A DNA stretch of 64,000 bases from Chitinophaga varians (GCF_012641275.1 NZ_JABAIA010000002.1:1-64000); one strand, 5' to 3'; positions 55,025 to 64,000 are shown, counted from the first letter of the stretch. Notes: a model not told the origin generated them from the letters alone. Numbers and translations: made by a program.

Positions 55025-56000
55025 TAGCGCAAACTTCCCGCAGGCCAATCATGCGGCCCCTTTCCGGGTCCCACACTTTTAGCCGGAAGCAGGCACGTAT
55101 ATCGCGGAAGCGCAATGTGGTAACGGTGACCTGTTGCAGTTCAGGAAACGCCTCCATCACTTGTGGCAGACGGTAGAAAGGAATACGGGCGTTCAGGTGA
55201 TGGATATGATGGTAACCGATATTGCCGGTAAACCACGCCATTAACGGGTGCATCTGCATGTAGCTGGAACTCAGCAGCGCTGCCTTGTCATAACACCAGT
55301 TGTCGTTGTCATTAAACACCACACCCGGGAAATTATGCTGTGCATAAAAGAGGTATGCACCGATGCCACAGGCTATGGTAAAAGGTATGAGTATAAAGAA
55401 CAGCCAGCTTTGCCATCCCAGGAAATAAAACACTGCTATGCTGCCGGCGATGTGCAATACCATGGCCAGCAGGGAGTCCGCATGTTTGCGGGGGCTGCTG
55501 GTAAAGGACTGCCAGCACATACCGATCAGGAACATAAACAGGTAGCCTGCCGCAACAGTGGCAGGATGGCGGGTAAACAAATAACTTCTCCGTTCGCCGC
55601 GGGACAGCTGCTCAAAGCGCTGGCGCGTTACGATCGGGTAGGAGCCTATGCTGGCGCTGAAAAGCTTTGAATTGTGTTTATGGTGGTAATCGTGCGACCG
55701 TTTCCAGATGCTGGTGGGCGCCAGCACATAAATGCCAAACAAAGTCATGATCACATTCGCTATGCGGGAATTATGCAGGATGGCATGATGCTGGTGGTCG
55801 TGATAGATGACGAACATCCGTACAATTAAAAGACCGGAAAGCACGCTGCCGGCTATACGGAAGGGCAGTGGCAGCAAAAGAGTGCTGGCAAGGGCCAGCC
55901 CTAACAAACATAAAGTGGTAAACAGGTACAGCCAGCTCTTGGCTCTTTCCTCACATGCATATGGCTTGGTAGCCAAAATCAAATCTTTGCCTTGCAGCAT
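54972..56000 (-). CDS. Fatty acid desaturase-family membrane protein
   Basis: 342 residues with hydrophobic helices (LYLFTTLCLLGLALASTLLL and several more). The three histidine boxes of di-iron desaturases are present: YHDHQHHAILH, SHDYHHKHN and GYHHIHHLN. It is probably an inner-membrane enzyme acting on acyl lipids or a related hydrocarbon (ketolase/hydroxylase activities occur in the same family). It lies 36 nt upstream (in - strand order downstream) of the LpxL-type acyltransferase gene, so the two may act together on envelope lipids. The C-terminal 17 codons overlap the DJ-1 gene. Confidence 0.88.
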   Translation of the reverse strand: MLQGKDLILATKPYACEERAKSWLYLFTTLCLLGLALASTLLLPLPFRIAGSVLSGLLIVRMFVIYHDHQHHAILHNSRIANVIMTLFGIYVLAPTSIWKRSHDYHHKHNSKLFSASIGSYPIVTRQRFEQLSRGERRSYLFTRHPATVAAGYLFMFLIGMCWQSFTSSPRKHADSLLAMVLHIAGSIAVFYFLGWQSWLFFILIPFTIACGIGAYLFYAQHNFPGVVFNDNDNWCYDKAALLSSSYMQMHPLMAWFTGNIGYHHIHHLNARIPFYRLPQVMEAFPELQQVTVTTLRFRDIRACFRLKVWDPERGRMIGLREVCAIRTEAQQAFRAPAAIHG

Positions 56001-56036
56001 AATGGTGGGTCGATTTCGTAAAAAATACAGTTGTCT

Positions 56037-56921
56037 TTATTGTTGAACAGTTGGTCGCTTGTGTTTCCACCGTTTGTGGGACCATAGCCAGGTGGAAGGT
56101 TGCGTAATGATATCTGTTTCCAGCTGGCGTGTATGCAACGCAGTTATCTCGCCTTCTTTTTCTGTAGAAGGGGAGGCCGTAAGCATATGGGCGGATACGG
56201 TATAGTAGCCTCTTTTGTCCCGTTGTACGCTGACGTATACTACCGGGTAGTTTAATTTCTGGGCAATTTTTTCTGTTCCTTTGAACACAGGCGTATCCTG
56301 GTGGAGGAAGGTCATCCAGTGCGCTGTCTGGGGCTGTGGCGCCTGGTCAGCGATGAAGGCTGTGGCGCTCACATGGTCGCGGTTTTTTACCATGTCCCGG
56401 AAGGTGTCCTGCATGGCAATGAGTTTGGTGCCGAAGCGGGTGCGCATTTTATACATCAGGCCATTAAAATGTTTGTTGGCCAGTGGGTGATAGATCACAT
56501 ACAGTTGTTGCCGGCACAGGATGCTGAAGGTATTGCCGGCCCATTCCCAGTTGCCTTTATGCCCCATTACCAGCACCACGCTCTGTTTGTCCGCTGCCAG
56601 CTGTTCAAAGAGGGCAATCGTCTCATCGGTGAAACGGCAGTGCTGTACCATCGCTTTTTTGCTGATAGTCAACGTTTTGAACGTTTCAAGAAAAAGATCA
56701 CAGAGGTAGTGGTAGAAATCACTGCATATCTTTTTAAGCTCGGCTTCGTTTTTGTCAGGAAAAGAATTGCGGAGATTCTGCATTACCACTTTTTTCCGGT
56801 AGCCCAGCAGCCGGTACAGCAGCAGGTACAGCAGGTCGCTGACGAAATACAGCATCCGGAAAGGCAGCAATGAAACAAAGTAAATTACTGGCAGTAACAA
56901 GTAATAGGCAATAACAGTCAA
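56037..56921 (-). CDS. Lysophospholipid/lipid A acyltransferase-like protein (LpxL/HtrB family)
   Basis: 294 residues. The N-terminal membrane anchor is (AYYLLLPVIYFVSLLPFRML), followed by a helical segment (VVMQNLRNSFPDKNEAELKK) and the catalytic motif MGHKGNWEWAG (HxxxxE) near residue 120. Later motifs are FIADQAPQ and HWMTFLHQDTPVFKGTEKIA, which contact the acyl acceptor, and the C-terminal PSTWLWSHKRWKH signature. This is the standard LpxL/LpxM-type inner-membrane enzyme of lipid A acylation, or a paralogue acting on another lipid. It is adjacent to the desaturase gene in the same transcription direction. Confidence 0.9.
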   Translation of the reverse strand: MTVIAYYLLLPVIYFVSLLPFRMLYFVSDLLYLLLYRLLGYRKKVVMQNLRNSFPDKNEAELKKICSDFYHYLCDLFLETFKTLTISKKAMVQHCRFTDETIALFEQLAADKQSVVLVMGHKGNWEWAGNTFSILCRQQLYVIYHPLANKHFNGLMYKMRTRFGTKLIAMQDTFRDMVKNRDHVSATAFIADQAPQPQTAHWMTFLHQDTPVFKGTEKIAQKLNYPVVYVSVQRDKRGYYTVSAHMLTASPSTEKEGEITALHTRQLETDIITQPSTWLWSHKRWKHKRPTVQQ

Positions 56922-57073
56922 GTCAGCGTAGGTTTTGTTGCTCTGATGAGCATTATGAAAAATGTAAATATATAGGAAAGACGGAACTTTTCACAATATA
57001 GCCTTAAAAACACGGCATTGTTATGTTTTATTATCTTTATCCAGGCATCTTTTATAAACTTTAACATATACAG

Positions 57074-57907
57074 ATGAACACTATCCGACACCTGACAAGA
57101 TGGGCCTGTATGGCTGCGGTTATTGGCTTGTGCAGCTACTGCGCGCGTTCTCCGTATGCGGCCACCAATAAAATATACCGGCAGAAAGCCAAAGGGTACG
57201 CGCATGTGATACGCGAACAGCCCGGCGCCCTGCCCGGCGAAAACGGCATCAGGCCTGCATGGTGGGCTGGCACCACCAATTACAATCTCCGCAAACCGAA
57301 TATGGTCATTATCCATCATACTGCGCAAAATTCATGTGAACAAACACTGAAAACCTTCACCCTGGAGCGGACGCAGGTAAGTGCCCACTACGTGGTATGC
57401 CGTGATGGTACCATTCACCATATGCTGAATGATTACCTCCGCGCCTGGCATGGCGGCGCTTCCCGTTGGGGAAATATTACCGATATCAATTCCGGTTCCA
57501 TCGGTATCGAGCTTGACAACAACGGCGCAGAACCCTTTTCTTCCGCACAGATCAATAGCCTGATCATCCTGCTGGACACGCTGCAGCATCGTTACAATAT
57601 CCCCGCTGCCAACTTTGTGGGCCACGGAGACATTGCCCCCGGCCGTAAAGTAGACCCCAGCGCGTATTTCCCCTGGCAACAGCTGGCGGCAAAAGGTTTC
57701 GGCCTCTGGTACGATGACACTGCCCGGATAACGGTTCCTCCCGCATTCGATAAATGGCAGGCCCTTCGTATCATCGGCTACGACCTGAAAGATACCACCG
57801 CGGCCATGCAAGCCTTTAAACGGCACTTTATGCCGCAGGACACCGTTCTCCCCTCACCAGACACCGACAACAAAGTGCTGTACAGCGTGATGAAAAAATA
57901 CCAGTAG
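57074..57907 (+). CDS. Exported N-acetylmuramoyl-L-alanine amidase (Amidase_2)
   Basis: 277 residues. The N-terminus is hydrophobic with Cys residues (MAAVIGLCSYCAR), so it may be a lipoprotein. The amidase_2 (AmiD/T7-lysozyme-like) zinc site is visible: first His in MVIIHHTAQNS, a second conserved His in AHYVVCRDG, and the GHGDIAPGRKVDPSAYFPW segment with the third His, Lys and Asp. It cleaves the bond between muramic acid and the stem peptide in peptidoglycan, for cell wall turnover or recycling. It is divergent from the acyltransferase gene. Confidence 0.9.
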   Translation: MNTIRHLTRWACMAAVIGLCSYCARSPYAATNKIYRQKAKGYAHVIREQPGALPGENGIRPAWWAGTTNYNLRKPNMVIIHHTAQNSCEQTLKTFTLERTQVSAHYVVCRDGTIHHMLNDYLRAWHGGASRWGNITDINSGSIGIELDNNGAEPFSSAQINSLIILLDTLQHRYNIPAANFVGHGDIAPGRKVDPSAYFPWQQLAAKGFGLWYDDTARITVPPAFDKWQALRIIGYDLKDTTAAMQAFKRHFMPQDTVLPSPDTDNKVLYSVMKKYQ

Positions 57908-58098
57908 CCGGGCCTTTGGAGCAATGACACTTCAGGGGCCGGTTACCCCTACGCCTATACTTTATTTATTTTGTGGAGTGCGATAAATGAAGTATTTTAA
58001 TAATGAGTTAGATCGAACCTGTAACCAAAATCTGAGACCCAAACATCACAACGGCATTGCTATTACCTATTTCCTTGTTATCATAATTTTCTCTTGCC

Positions 58099-58485
58099 AT
58101 GAAACGCACACTCCAATTCCACCTGTTGCTGTTGCCAGCTGCCCTGTTATTAATGGCTGCCGGCCAACGGCCCGCTTCTGCAAAAATCCATTACCAACCG
58201 GTGTCCGACACCACCTGCCTGGTAAAAAATGAAACTTCCTTCGATTTCGCTGACAACCTGCGCAAAAAAATCAATGCGCTCATTGAAGACAGAGTAGCCG
58301 GCGGTATTGAAGAAAAAGGCATTGTTACCTGGGAAAACTCACCAGATGCCCCCGAATACTACCAGATCGTACTGCGTAAAAACAAAATCACTATCAGATA
58401 CAAGGGCACCATCTGTCAGGATAAACTTATTGCTGCCAACCTCGATACCTGTAAGATCGAGCTGAAAAAATTACTGAACCCGTAA
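58099..58485 (+). CDS. Small secreted protein of unknown function
   Basis: 128 residues with a signal peptide (FHLLLLPAALLLMAAGQRP). The mature part has two Cys (TTCLV, TICQD) plus a third (DTCKI), with mixed charge and no recognisable domain. A TAATTTTC box (7 of 8 match to TAnnTTTG) lies just upstream at about 58085, giving a very short leader. It is followed by two GC-rich hairpins. Confidence 0.7.
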   Translation: MKRTLQFHLLLLPAALLLMAAGQRPASAKIHYQPVSDTTCLVKNETSFDFADNLRKKINALIEDRVAGGIEEKGIVTWENSPDAPEYYQIVLRKNKITIRYKGTICQDKLIAANLDTCKIELKKLLNP

Positions 58486-58493
58486 CATCATCA

Positions 58494-58560
58494 CAGGGAC
58501 GGCCCTTTTGACCGTCCCTGTTGCCTTTGAGCTGATCGTCCCCGGGCTTGTGCCCGGGGA
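58494..58560. repeat. Pair of GC-rich hairpins after the small secreted gene
   Basis: Hairpin 1: CAGGGACGG (58494-58502) pairs with CCGTCCCTG (58512-58520), loop CCCTTTTGA. Hairpin 2: TCCCCGGGC (58539-58547) pairs with GCCCGGGGA (58552-58560), loop TTGT. Hairpin 1 is followed by TTGCCTTT, so it may act as a terminator; hairpin 2 has no T-run. Hairpin 1 resembles the 52.7-53.2 kb repeats in size and composition. Confidence 0.65.
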
Positions 58561-58739
58561 TTCCTCCTGCTTATTCCCCGTCATTATCTCCCATAACCAT
58601 TAATTATAGTGATGCCCTGCCCGGCCGTCACCCTATATATTGATCTATTGATCAACCGTTTATATGCTGATGATAGATGATCAGAAGCAGAAAAATCAGT
58701 AATAATCAAATAAATTAGATTTATGTTTAGTCTATCGGT

Positions 58740-58770
58740 TTTGTAGATTAATAAATCTTGATTACTTTTG
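58740..58770 (+). promoter_or_regulatory. Bacteroidota-type promoter of the third SusCD operon
   Basis: TTTG (58740-58743), then 19 nt, then TACTTTTG (58763-58770): an exact match to the TTTG-N19-21-TAnnTTTG consensus of the housekeeping sigma factor. Transcription would start near 58777, giving a leader of about 164 nt before the ATG at 58941. Confidence 0.75.
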
Positions 58771-58940
58771 CGCGAGATATCTGGTCATGTGCACGCGATT
58801 GTCATTCCTGACGGTTGTACAGCCATGATCACACCAACGATCGTACACCAACTGCAAAGACCAAAACCAAATCGGTAGTAAACGGAAGAACCATAGTTGT
58901 CCGCCAACGACCAAAACTATTTTTAAATCACCAGTTACGA

Positions 58941-61900
58941 ATGAAGTACGTACAAAGGCTGCTCGGCCTGTTGCCCGCATTATTGTGGCTACAGCAGAGC
59001 TTTGCCCAGGAAATCAGGGTAAGCGGGGTAGTCACCTCCCGCAACGATGCACAGCGTGTACCCGGTGCTGTTATACGGGTAAAAGGCGCTTCCCGCGGCA
59101 CACAAGCGGATGCTGATGGTAAGTATACGATCAATGCCAACGCTACCGATACTTTACAGGTGTCCTTTATCGGTTTCCAGACAGCCCTGGTGCCGGTAGG
59201 CAACAATCGCGTGGTGAATATCGCGCTGGAAACATCTGACAGCAAACTACAGGAAGTGGTGGTGACCGCGCTGGGCATCTCCAAAGAGAAAAAATCACTG
59301 GGATATGCGGTGCAGGAACTGAAATCAAAGGATATAGCCGAAGCAAGGGAAACGAACCTCGTCAATGCGCTGTCAGGAAAAATTGCCGGCGTACAGGTAA
59401 CCAACAGCCAGGGCAGCCTCGGGTCTTCCCGTATCGTGATCCGCGGCGAAACCTCTATCGCAGGGAATAACCAGCCACTATTTATCCTGGACGGTATCCC
59501 GGTAGACAACAGCCAGCTGGGCGTTGGCACGGGCCGTGACTTCGCGAACGCCATCTCCGATGTGAACCCCGATGATATCGCTTCCATCAGCGTGCTGAAA
59601 GGCCCCAATGCGGCGGCATTGTACGGCTCCCGCGCATCTAACGGCGTAATCCTCATCAAAACAAAAACAGGCAAGGACGTGAAAGGCGGCTTAGGCGTCA
59701 CCGTCAATTCCAACGCCACATTCGACAAAGTGCTGATCCTGCCTGACTTCCAGAACGTGTACGGTCAGGGCGCCGGTGGACAGTTCTCCTATAAAGATGG
59801 TAAAGGCGGTGGCCTTAACGACGGTACAGACGAAAGCTGGGGCCCTAAAATGGACGGCCGTCTTATCCCGCAGTTCTTCTCCAATGGCGAAGCCGTGCCG
59901 TTTGTGCCACATCCCAACAACGTAAAGGATTTCTACGAGACCGGCTATACGCTTAACAACGGTCTGGCTGTAGGTGGCAGCTCTGAAAAAATAGACTACC
60001 GTTTTTCTTATAATAACACCAAACAGGGAGGTATTCTGCCTAACACGGGCATCACCCGCAATACCTTCACGGCCAGCAACACCTTCCGCATTGCGCCCAA
60101 ACTCACGCTTAATACCTACGCCAATTATATCCGCAGCAGCGCAGACAACCTGCCCGGCGTAGACGGCAGAAGAGGCAACAGCGTTACCTTACAGTTTATC
60201 TGGTTTGGCCGCCAGGTGGACGTGGCCAGGCTCAGGGACTATAAAAACCCCGATGGCACCGACTACAACTGGAACCACAGCTACTATAGCAATCCTTACT
60301 GGATACAAAATGAAAATACTGTCAGCCAGCTGCGTAACCGCTTCTTCGGAAACGCCCGCCTGTCATACGAAATCACCGACTGGCTGACCGCTAACTTCCG
60401 CATCGGTACTGACTACTATCAGGACAGAAGAAAATACAAAATCGCTTACTATACCAACGGCACTCCTTTTGGCTCTTATACAGAAGATGCCTACATGGTA
60501 AATGAAACCAACGGAGAGTTTACCCTCAACGCCAAAAAGCAACTGAGCCATGACTTCAACCTGGACGTGCTCGCAGGTGGTAACATCCGTAACAACCGGT
60601 TTGAACAAAACTATCAGCAGGCGCCGAAACTGGCGGTGAAGGACGTGTATACGCTCAACAACTCCCGTGATCCGCTGATCTCTACCAGCTCGTTCACCAG
60701 GCAGCGGGTATACAGCACCTTCGGTTCTGCACAGCTCGGGTTCCGCAACTACGCCTTCCTGAACGTGACAGCCCGTAACGACTGGTCGTCCACGCTCCCG
60801 GTAGAAAACAACTCTTATTTCTATCCTTCCGTGAATGGAAGCCTTGTGCTCTCCGACGCGCTGAACATTAAAAGCAAAGCCCTGACACTGCTTAAAATCC
60901 GCGGCGGCTGGGCACAGGTAGGTAAAGACACAGATCCCTATCAACTGATCAACACCTACCCGTTCAATCAGCCATTCGGACAATATCCGTTGCTGACCGT
61001 ATCGGATAAGTTCCTCGCCAGAAACCTGAAACCGGAAATTACCAGCTCTACAGAACTGGGACTGGAAGCGGGTTTTATCGATAACCGCATTCGCCTCGAT
61101 CTCACCTGGTACCAGTCCAACAGCCGCAACCAGATCCTGCTGGCAGACGTGAGCCCCACTACCGGCTACCTGAAAAAACTGATGAACGCCGGTGAGATCA
61201 GTAACAAAGGCGTGGAAGTAATGCTGGGTGTAACGCCGGTGTCTACACGCTCCGGTTTCCGTTGGGACGTTAACGTTAACTACGCCCGTAACGTGAGCAA
61301 AGTAGTGGAACTGGACAAGGAAGGTTTCCTGAACAACTACGTACTGGGCAGCAGTGGCAATATGCAGGTGCTGGCCAGCAAAGGACAACGTTATGGCGCA
61401 CTGTATGGTGCAGCGTACCAGCGTGACGCACAAAACAGGATCATCGTTAATGCTGACGGTACGCCGGCCATCGACCCCAATAAAAAGATACTGGGCTATT
61501 ACACGCCCAAATGGACAGGTGGTATTTACAATACTTTCACCTTTAAAGGTTTCAGCCTCGGTTTCCTGATAGACACCAAACAGGGCGGCTCTATCTATTC
61601 CGGCACCAACTATACCGGTAACTATACCGGTGTACTGGCCACCACATTGCCAGGCCGTGATGAAGAACACGGTGGTTTGCCTTACTACCGCAGCGGCCAA
61701 CAGAATATCCAGCTGCCGTCACATTCCGCTACCGCTCCCAATGGCGCCGAAGTACACCATGATGGTATCATCTTCGACGGTTATACGGCGGATGGTAAAA
61801 AGAATAACGTCATCCTGGGCGCAGAGGATTATTACAAAGCCGTATACAACAGCAGCCTGAATGAAAGCTCCGTTTTTGACGCTTCTTTTATCAAGCTGCG

Positions 61901-62123
61901 TGAAATCAAGCTGGGTTATACGTTGCCCAAAACACTGACTGACCGCTGGAAGCTGCAGTCCGTGAATATTGCGCTGGTGGCCAGAAACCTGGGTTATCTG
62001 CAGAAACATGTTCCCAATATTGACCCGGAAACCGCTTTCAATACCGGCAACGGTCAGGGCCTGGAGACACTGCAAATACCTACCACCCGCAGCATTGGCG
62101 TTAACCTGAATGTTTCATTTTAA
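58941..62123 (+). CDS. SusC/RagA-like TonB-dependent transporter
   Basis: 1060 residues from the ATG at 58941 (MKYVQRLLGLLPALLWLQQS), which restores a signal peptide ending SFAQ; the frame remains open upstream to 58815 through sequence lacking any signal and is rejected. Then a carboxypeptidase-regulatory-like domain (VSGVVTSRNDAQRVPGAVIR), plug (QEVVVTALGISKEKKSLGYA, LSGKIAGVQVTNSQGS, LFILDGIPVDNS, ALYGSRASNGVILIKTKTGK), and a barrel ending SIGVNLNVSF. No STN domain. Next to SusD with a 14-nt gap. No enzyme gene is linked, so the substrate class is unknown. Confidence 0.92.
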   Translation: MKYVQRLLGLLPALLWLQQSFAQEIRVSGVVTSRNDAQRVPGAVIRVKGASRGTQADADGKYTINANATDTLQVSFIGFQTALVPVGNNRVVNIALETSDSKLQEVVVTALGISKEKKSLGYAVQELKSKDIAEARETNLVNALSGKIAGVQVTNSQGSLGSSRIVIRGETSIAGNNQPLFILDGIPVDNSQLGVGTGRDFANAISDVNPDDIASISVLKGPNAAALYGSRASNGVILIKTKTGKDVKGGLGVTVNSNATFDKVLILPDFQNVYGQGAGGQFSYKDGKGGGLNDGTDESWGPKMDGRLIPQFFSNGEAVPFVPHPNNVKDFYETGYTLNNGLAVGGSSEKIDYRFSYNNTKQGGILPNTGITRNTFTASNTFRIAPKLTLNTYANYIRSSADNLPGVDGRRGNSVTLQFIWFGRQVDVARLRDYKNPDGTDYNWNHSYYSNPYWIQNENTVSQLRNRFFGNARLSYEITDWLTANFRIGTDYYQDRRKYKIAYYTNGTPFGSYTEDAYMVNETNGEFTLNAKKQLSHDFNLDVLAGGNIRNNRFEQNYQQAPKLAVKDVYTLNNSRDPLISTSSFTRQRVYSTFGSAQLGFRNYAFLNVTARNDWSSTLPVENNSYFYPSVNGSLVLSDALNIKSKALTLLKIRGGWAQVGKDTDPYQLINTYPFNQPFGQYPLLTVSDKFLARNLKPEITSSTELGLEAGFIDNRIRLDLTWYQSNSRNQILLADVSPTTGYLKKLMNAGEISNKGVEVMLGVTPVSTRSGFRWDVNVNYARNVSKVVELDKEGFLNNYVLGSSGNMQVLASKGQRYGALYGAAYQRDAQNRIIVNADGTPAIDPNKKILGYYTPKWTGGIYNTFTFKGFSLGFLIDTKQGGSIYSGTNYTGNYTGVLATTLPGRDEEHGGLPYYRSGQQNIQLPSHSATAPNGAEVHHDGIIFDGYTADGKKNNVILGAEDYYKAVYNSSLNESSVFDASFIKLREIKLGYTLPKTLTDRWKLQSVNIALVARNLGYLQKHVPNIDPETAFNTGNGQGLETLQIPTTRSIGVNLNVSF

Positions 62124-62137
62124 TTACGCACCGGATT

Positions 62138-63568
62138 ATGAAAAAATTGTTGATACCAACTTACCTGTTGTTCGCTATTGTGCTGCTGGCTTCCTGCCGC
62201 AAAGACCTGGAGCGGATCAACAAGAACCCGAACGAACCTGTCACCGTACAGCCGGATTACCTGCTGAGCAACGGCATCAAAGCCAATGTGGATACCTACT
62301 GGGGACCTGATGCGGCCATGGACGGAACGCTGTTGTATGTACAGTACTGGTCCAAAATACAATACACGGACGCCGACCGTTATATTGCCGGTGCTACCGG
62401 TACACAGAACGTGTGGAGCAATTTTTATGCACAGGGTATTGAAGACTTTACCACGCTGGCACAGCTGGGCGATAGTCTGCATAACCCCAATTATAAAGCC
62501 GTGGCCGTGATCATGCGCTCCTGGATTTTCCAGCAGCTAACTGATCTCTATGGTGATGTGCCTTACAAACAGGCTGGCCAGATCGCTCAGTACCTGACAC
62601 CGGTATACGACAGCCAGAAAGATGTGTACACCGGTTTGCTGGACGAGCTGAAACAAGCTGCGGCCACCATCACGCCCGGCAGCAACAATATCGATGGCGA
62701 CATCCTCCTGGGCGGTGATGTTACCCGCTGGAAGCAGTTTGCCAACGGCCTGCGCATACGTATCGCTTTACGTATAGCCGACCGCGAACCGACAATCGCC
62801 AAAACGGTATTTGACGAGGTGACTGCCGGCGGTGCCGGCGCGTTGTTGCCCAAAGACGCTGTGGTGAAACTCAACTACCTCGCATCGCCCAACCAGAACC
62901 CGGTAGGCCGCAACCGCGAAACCCGCAATGACTACCGTATCAGCAAATCCATTGTGGATAAGTTGAAGGCTTTGAACGACCCACGGTTAAGCATATACGC
63001 TACCATGCCCAAAGATACCAATGTGATCATCGGCGTGACCAACGGTCTTCCCAGCGATTCCGCTGCCAGACTGGGATTCAGCAAAACATCCGATGCGGGT
63101 GCGGTGTTTACCGCCACCACGGCTCCAGCGGTTTTGTTCAGCTATGCCGAACAACTGTTTATCCTGGCAGAAGCAGCGCAACGCGGCCTGGTTGCCGGTG
63201 ACCCGCTCACGCTGTATAATCAGGCTATCGCCGCTTCCTTTGTGCAATACGGTCTCTCTGAAGCCGCTGCTGCTGTTTATGCGGTACAACCAGGCGTAGC
63301 TTATGACGCGCTGAACTTTAAGAAAAGTATCGGTGAACAGAAATGGCTGGCACTCTTTGGTCAGGGCATCGAAGGCTTCACCGAATGGAGAAGGCTGGAC
63401 TATCCCCAGCTGAAGGCTGCCTATGCCGGCGCGCTGGGCGGCAGTATGCCGGTAAGATTTAAATATCCCTCCAGTGAACAGGCGCTCAACGGCACCAATT
63501 ACAAGGCGGCCGTTGCCAGACAAGGCGCAGACCTGCTGACCACCAAACTGTGGTTTGATAAGTACTAG
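62138..63568 (+). CDS. SusD/RagB-like surface lipoprotein
   Basis: 476 residues with lipobox LLASC at about residue 20, followed by RKDLERINKNPNEPVTVQPD, the start typical of the SusD-like_2 group. The TPR-rich helical body (IMRSWIFQQLTDLYGDVPYK, ITPGSNNIDGDILLGGDVTR) and C-terminal IGEQKWLALFGQGIEGFTEW, the counterpart of the RWFDLR segment, confirm the family. It is the surface lid for the upstream SusC and the last gene of the operon, with a terminator at 63590. Confidence 0.92.
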   Translation: MKKLLIPTYLLFAIVLLASCRKDLERINKNPNEPVTVQPDYLLSNGIKANVDTYWGPDAAMDGTLLYVQYWSKIQYTDADRYIAGATGTQNVWSNFYAQGIEDFTTLAQLGDSLHNPNYKAVAVIMRSWIFQQLTDLYGDVPYKQAGQIAQYLTPVYDSQKDVYTGLLDELKQAAATITPGSNNIDGDILLGGDVTRWKQFANGLRIRIALRIADREPTIAKTVFDEVTAGGAGALLPKDAVVKLNYLASPNQNPVGRNRETRNDYRISKSIVDKLKALNDPRLSIYATMPKDTNVIIGVTNGLPSDSAARLGFSKTSDAGAVFTATTAPAVLFSYAEQLFILAEAAQRGLVAGDPLTLYNQAIAASFVQYGLSEAAAAVYAVQPGVAYDALNFKKSIGEQKWLALFGQGIEGFTEWRRLDYPQLKAAYAGALGGSMPVRFKYPSSEQALNGTNYKAAVARQGADLLTTKLWFDKY

Positions 63569-63589
63569 TTTTTAGCTGTTGATAAATTG

Positions 63590-63625
63590 AAAGCCGGCGT
63601 GAGGATTCATGCCGGCTTTTTTATA
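63590..63625 (+). terminator. Intrinsic terminator after the third SusCD pair
   Basis: AAAGCCGGC pairs with GCCGGCTTT around a 12-nt loop, followed by a T-run. It closes the operon. Confidence 0.9.
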
Positions 63626-63702
63626 ATTTCAAACATACATTTAAAAAATTAACATATAATAAATAAAGTTTTTAATTTAGCGGCATCAACAACTGACCGG
63701 GA

Positions 63703-64000
63703 ATGCATAGAGTATTTTTATCCTTATTGATTGTATGTGCCACTGCTTGCCATAATAATACTGCCGATGATGAACCCACTGCTGTGCCGGCTCCCTCTGA
63801 ACTGGCCATCACCTCTCTGGAAAAAGTGGAAGACGAAGACTCGGTCCTGGAAGCCCATGAGGACATTGACTGGAAAGAGATAGAAGTCTTTCAGTTTTCG
63901 AAAGCGTTGATAGACAACAAAGTGCCGCTGCACACCACCTTGCCGCGCTTCACGGCGGCGCTGGGAGAAGCGGACAGCCTGGTGGAGCCCAACTGGGAAT
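63703..64000 (+). CDS. Lipoprotein of unknown function, cut by the window edge
   Basis: From the ATG at 63703 the frame stays open to the window end (99 codons). The N-terminus (MHRVFLSLLIVCATAC, then HNN) is a clear lipoprotein signal with lipobox ATAC. The mature part is acidic (EKVEDEDSVLEAHEDIDW) and then includes FQFSKALIDNKVPLHTTLPR. No family is recognised from this fragment. Confidence 0.65.
   Translation, partial: MHRVFLSLLIVCATACHNNTADDEPTAVPAPSELAITSLEKVEDEDSVLEAHEDIDWKEIEVFQFSKALIDNKVPLHTTLPRFTAALGEADSLVEPNWE

Noticed and set aside
57908..58098. Short ORF from 57987 and other coding potential between the amidase and small secreted gene
   Set aside because: No convincing protein features; the stretch appears to hold only the promoter of the small secreted gene.
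58815..58940. Extended N-terminus of the third SusC
   Set aside because: It is basic and lacks signal-peptide features, while MKYVQRLLGLLPALLWLQQS is a good signal peptide.
60363..61700. 445-codon - strand ORF opposite the third SusC
   Set aside because: Antisense shadow within a clearly coding SusC barrel.

Overview
The window looks like a chromosome segment from a soil-type Bacteroidota, most likely Chitinophagaceae and close to Chitinophaga. This inference rests on three SusC/SusD outer-membrane pairs, an ECF sigma/FecR/SusC regulatory cascade, -7 promoter boxes of the form TAnnTTTG, lipoproteins with Bacteroidota-style lipoboxes, and a hybrid PKS/NRPS operon with its own exporter. No rRNA, tRNA, transposase, integrase or CRISPR array was seen.

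Left part (1-15.8 kb): the 3' end of a giant assembly-line gene (trans-AT polyketide synthase ending in an NRPS condensation domain; the gene begins before the window), then four tightly packed genes for a TolC/adaptor/FtsX-type permease/ATPase exporter. All are on the + strand and probably form one operon that makes and exports a secondary metabolite. From 15.8 to 23.5 kb, on the - strand, lies a nutrient-acquisition unit: ECF sigma factor, FecR anti-sigma, SusC with an STN signalling domain, SusD and a periplasmic phosphodiesterase/nucleotide pyrophosphatase. A 1477-residue WGR/TPR protein follows (23.6-28.0 kb), then a decayed gene remnant.

Middle (28.5-50.3 kb): a metalloprotease-SusC-SusD operon behind a long structured leader; small regulatory and metabolic genes (AraC, atypical SDR, Crp/Fnr, DoxX-like, DUF4188-like, secreted nuclease/phosphatase-fold enzyme, Pr6Pr-like membrane protein); a 1033-residue LRR protein with an internal BRCT-like domain; an M48 peptidase; a DUF5710 protein; a secreted VOC protein; and a TPM-domain lipoprotein with zinc ribbons and a poly-serine tail. 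Two composite palindromes with related AT-rich outer arms sit around 45.9 and 47.2 kb.

Right part (50.3-64 kb): a DUF6515-like protein, an ADP-ribosylglycohydrolase, and then a gene-free stretch of about 1.17 kb (52.2-53.37 kb). That stretch carries six 22-nt hairpins with covarying stems and a seventh, degenerate one followed by a T-tract. With a -7 box at its left end, it could be one structured noncoding transcript; this is the least explained object in the window. An aldo/keto reductase, DJ-1/PfpI protein, fatty acid desaturase, LpxL-type acyltransferase, muramoyl amidase, small secreted protein and a third SusC/SusD pair follow, the last behind a textbook TTTG-N19-TAnnTTTG promoter. A lipoprotein gene is cut by the right edge.

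All assignments come from reading the sequence and translations; no database search was run.
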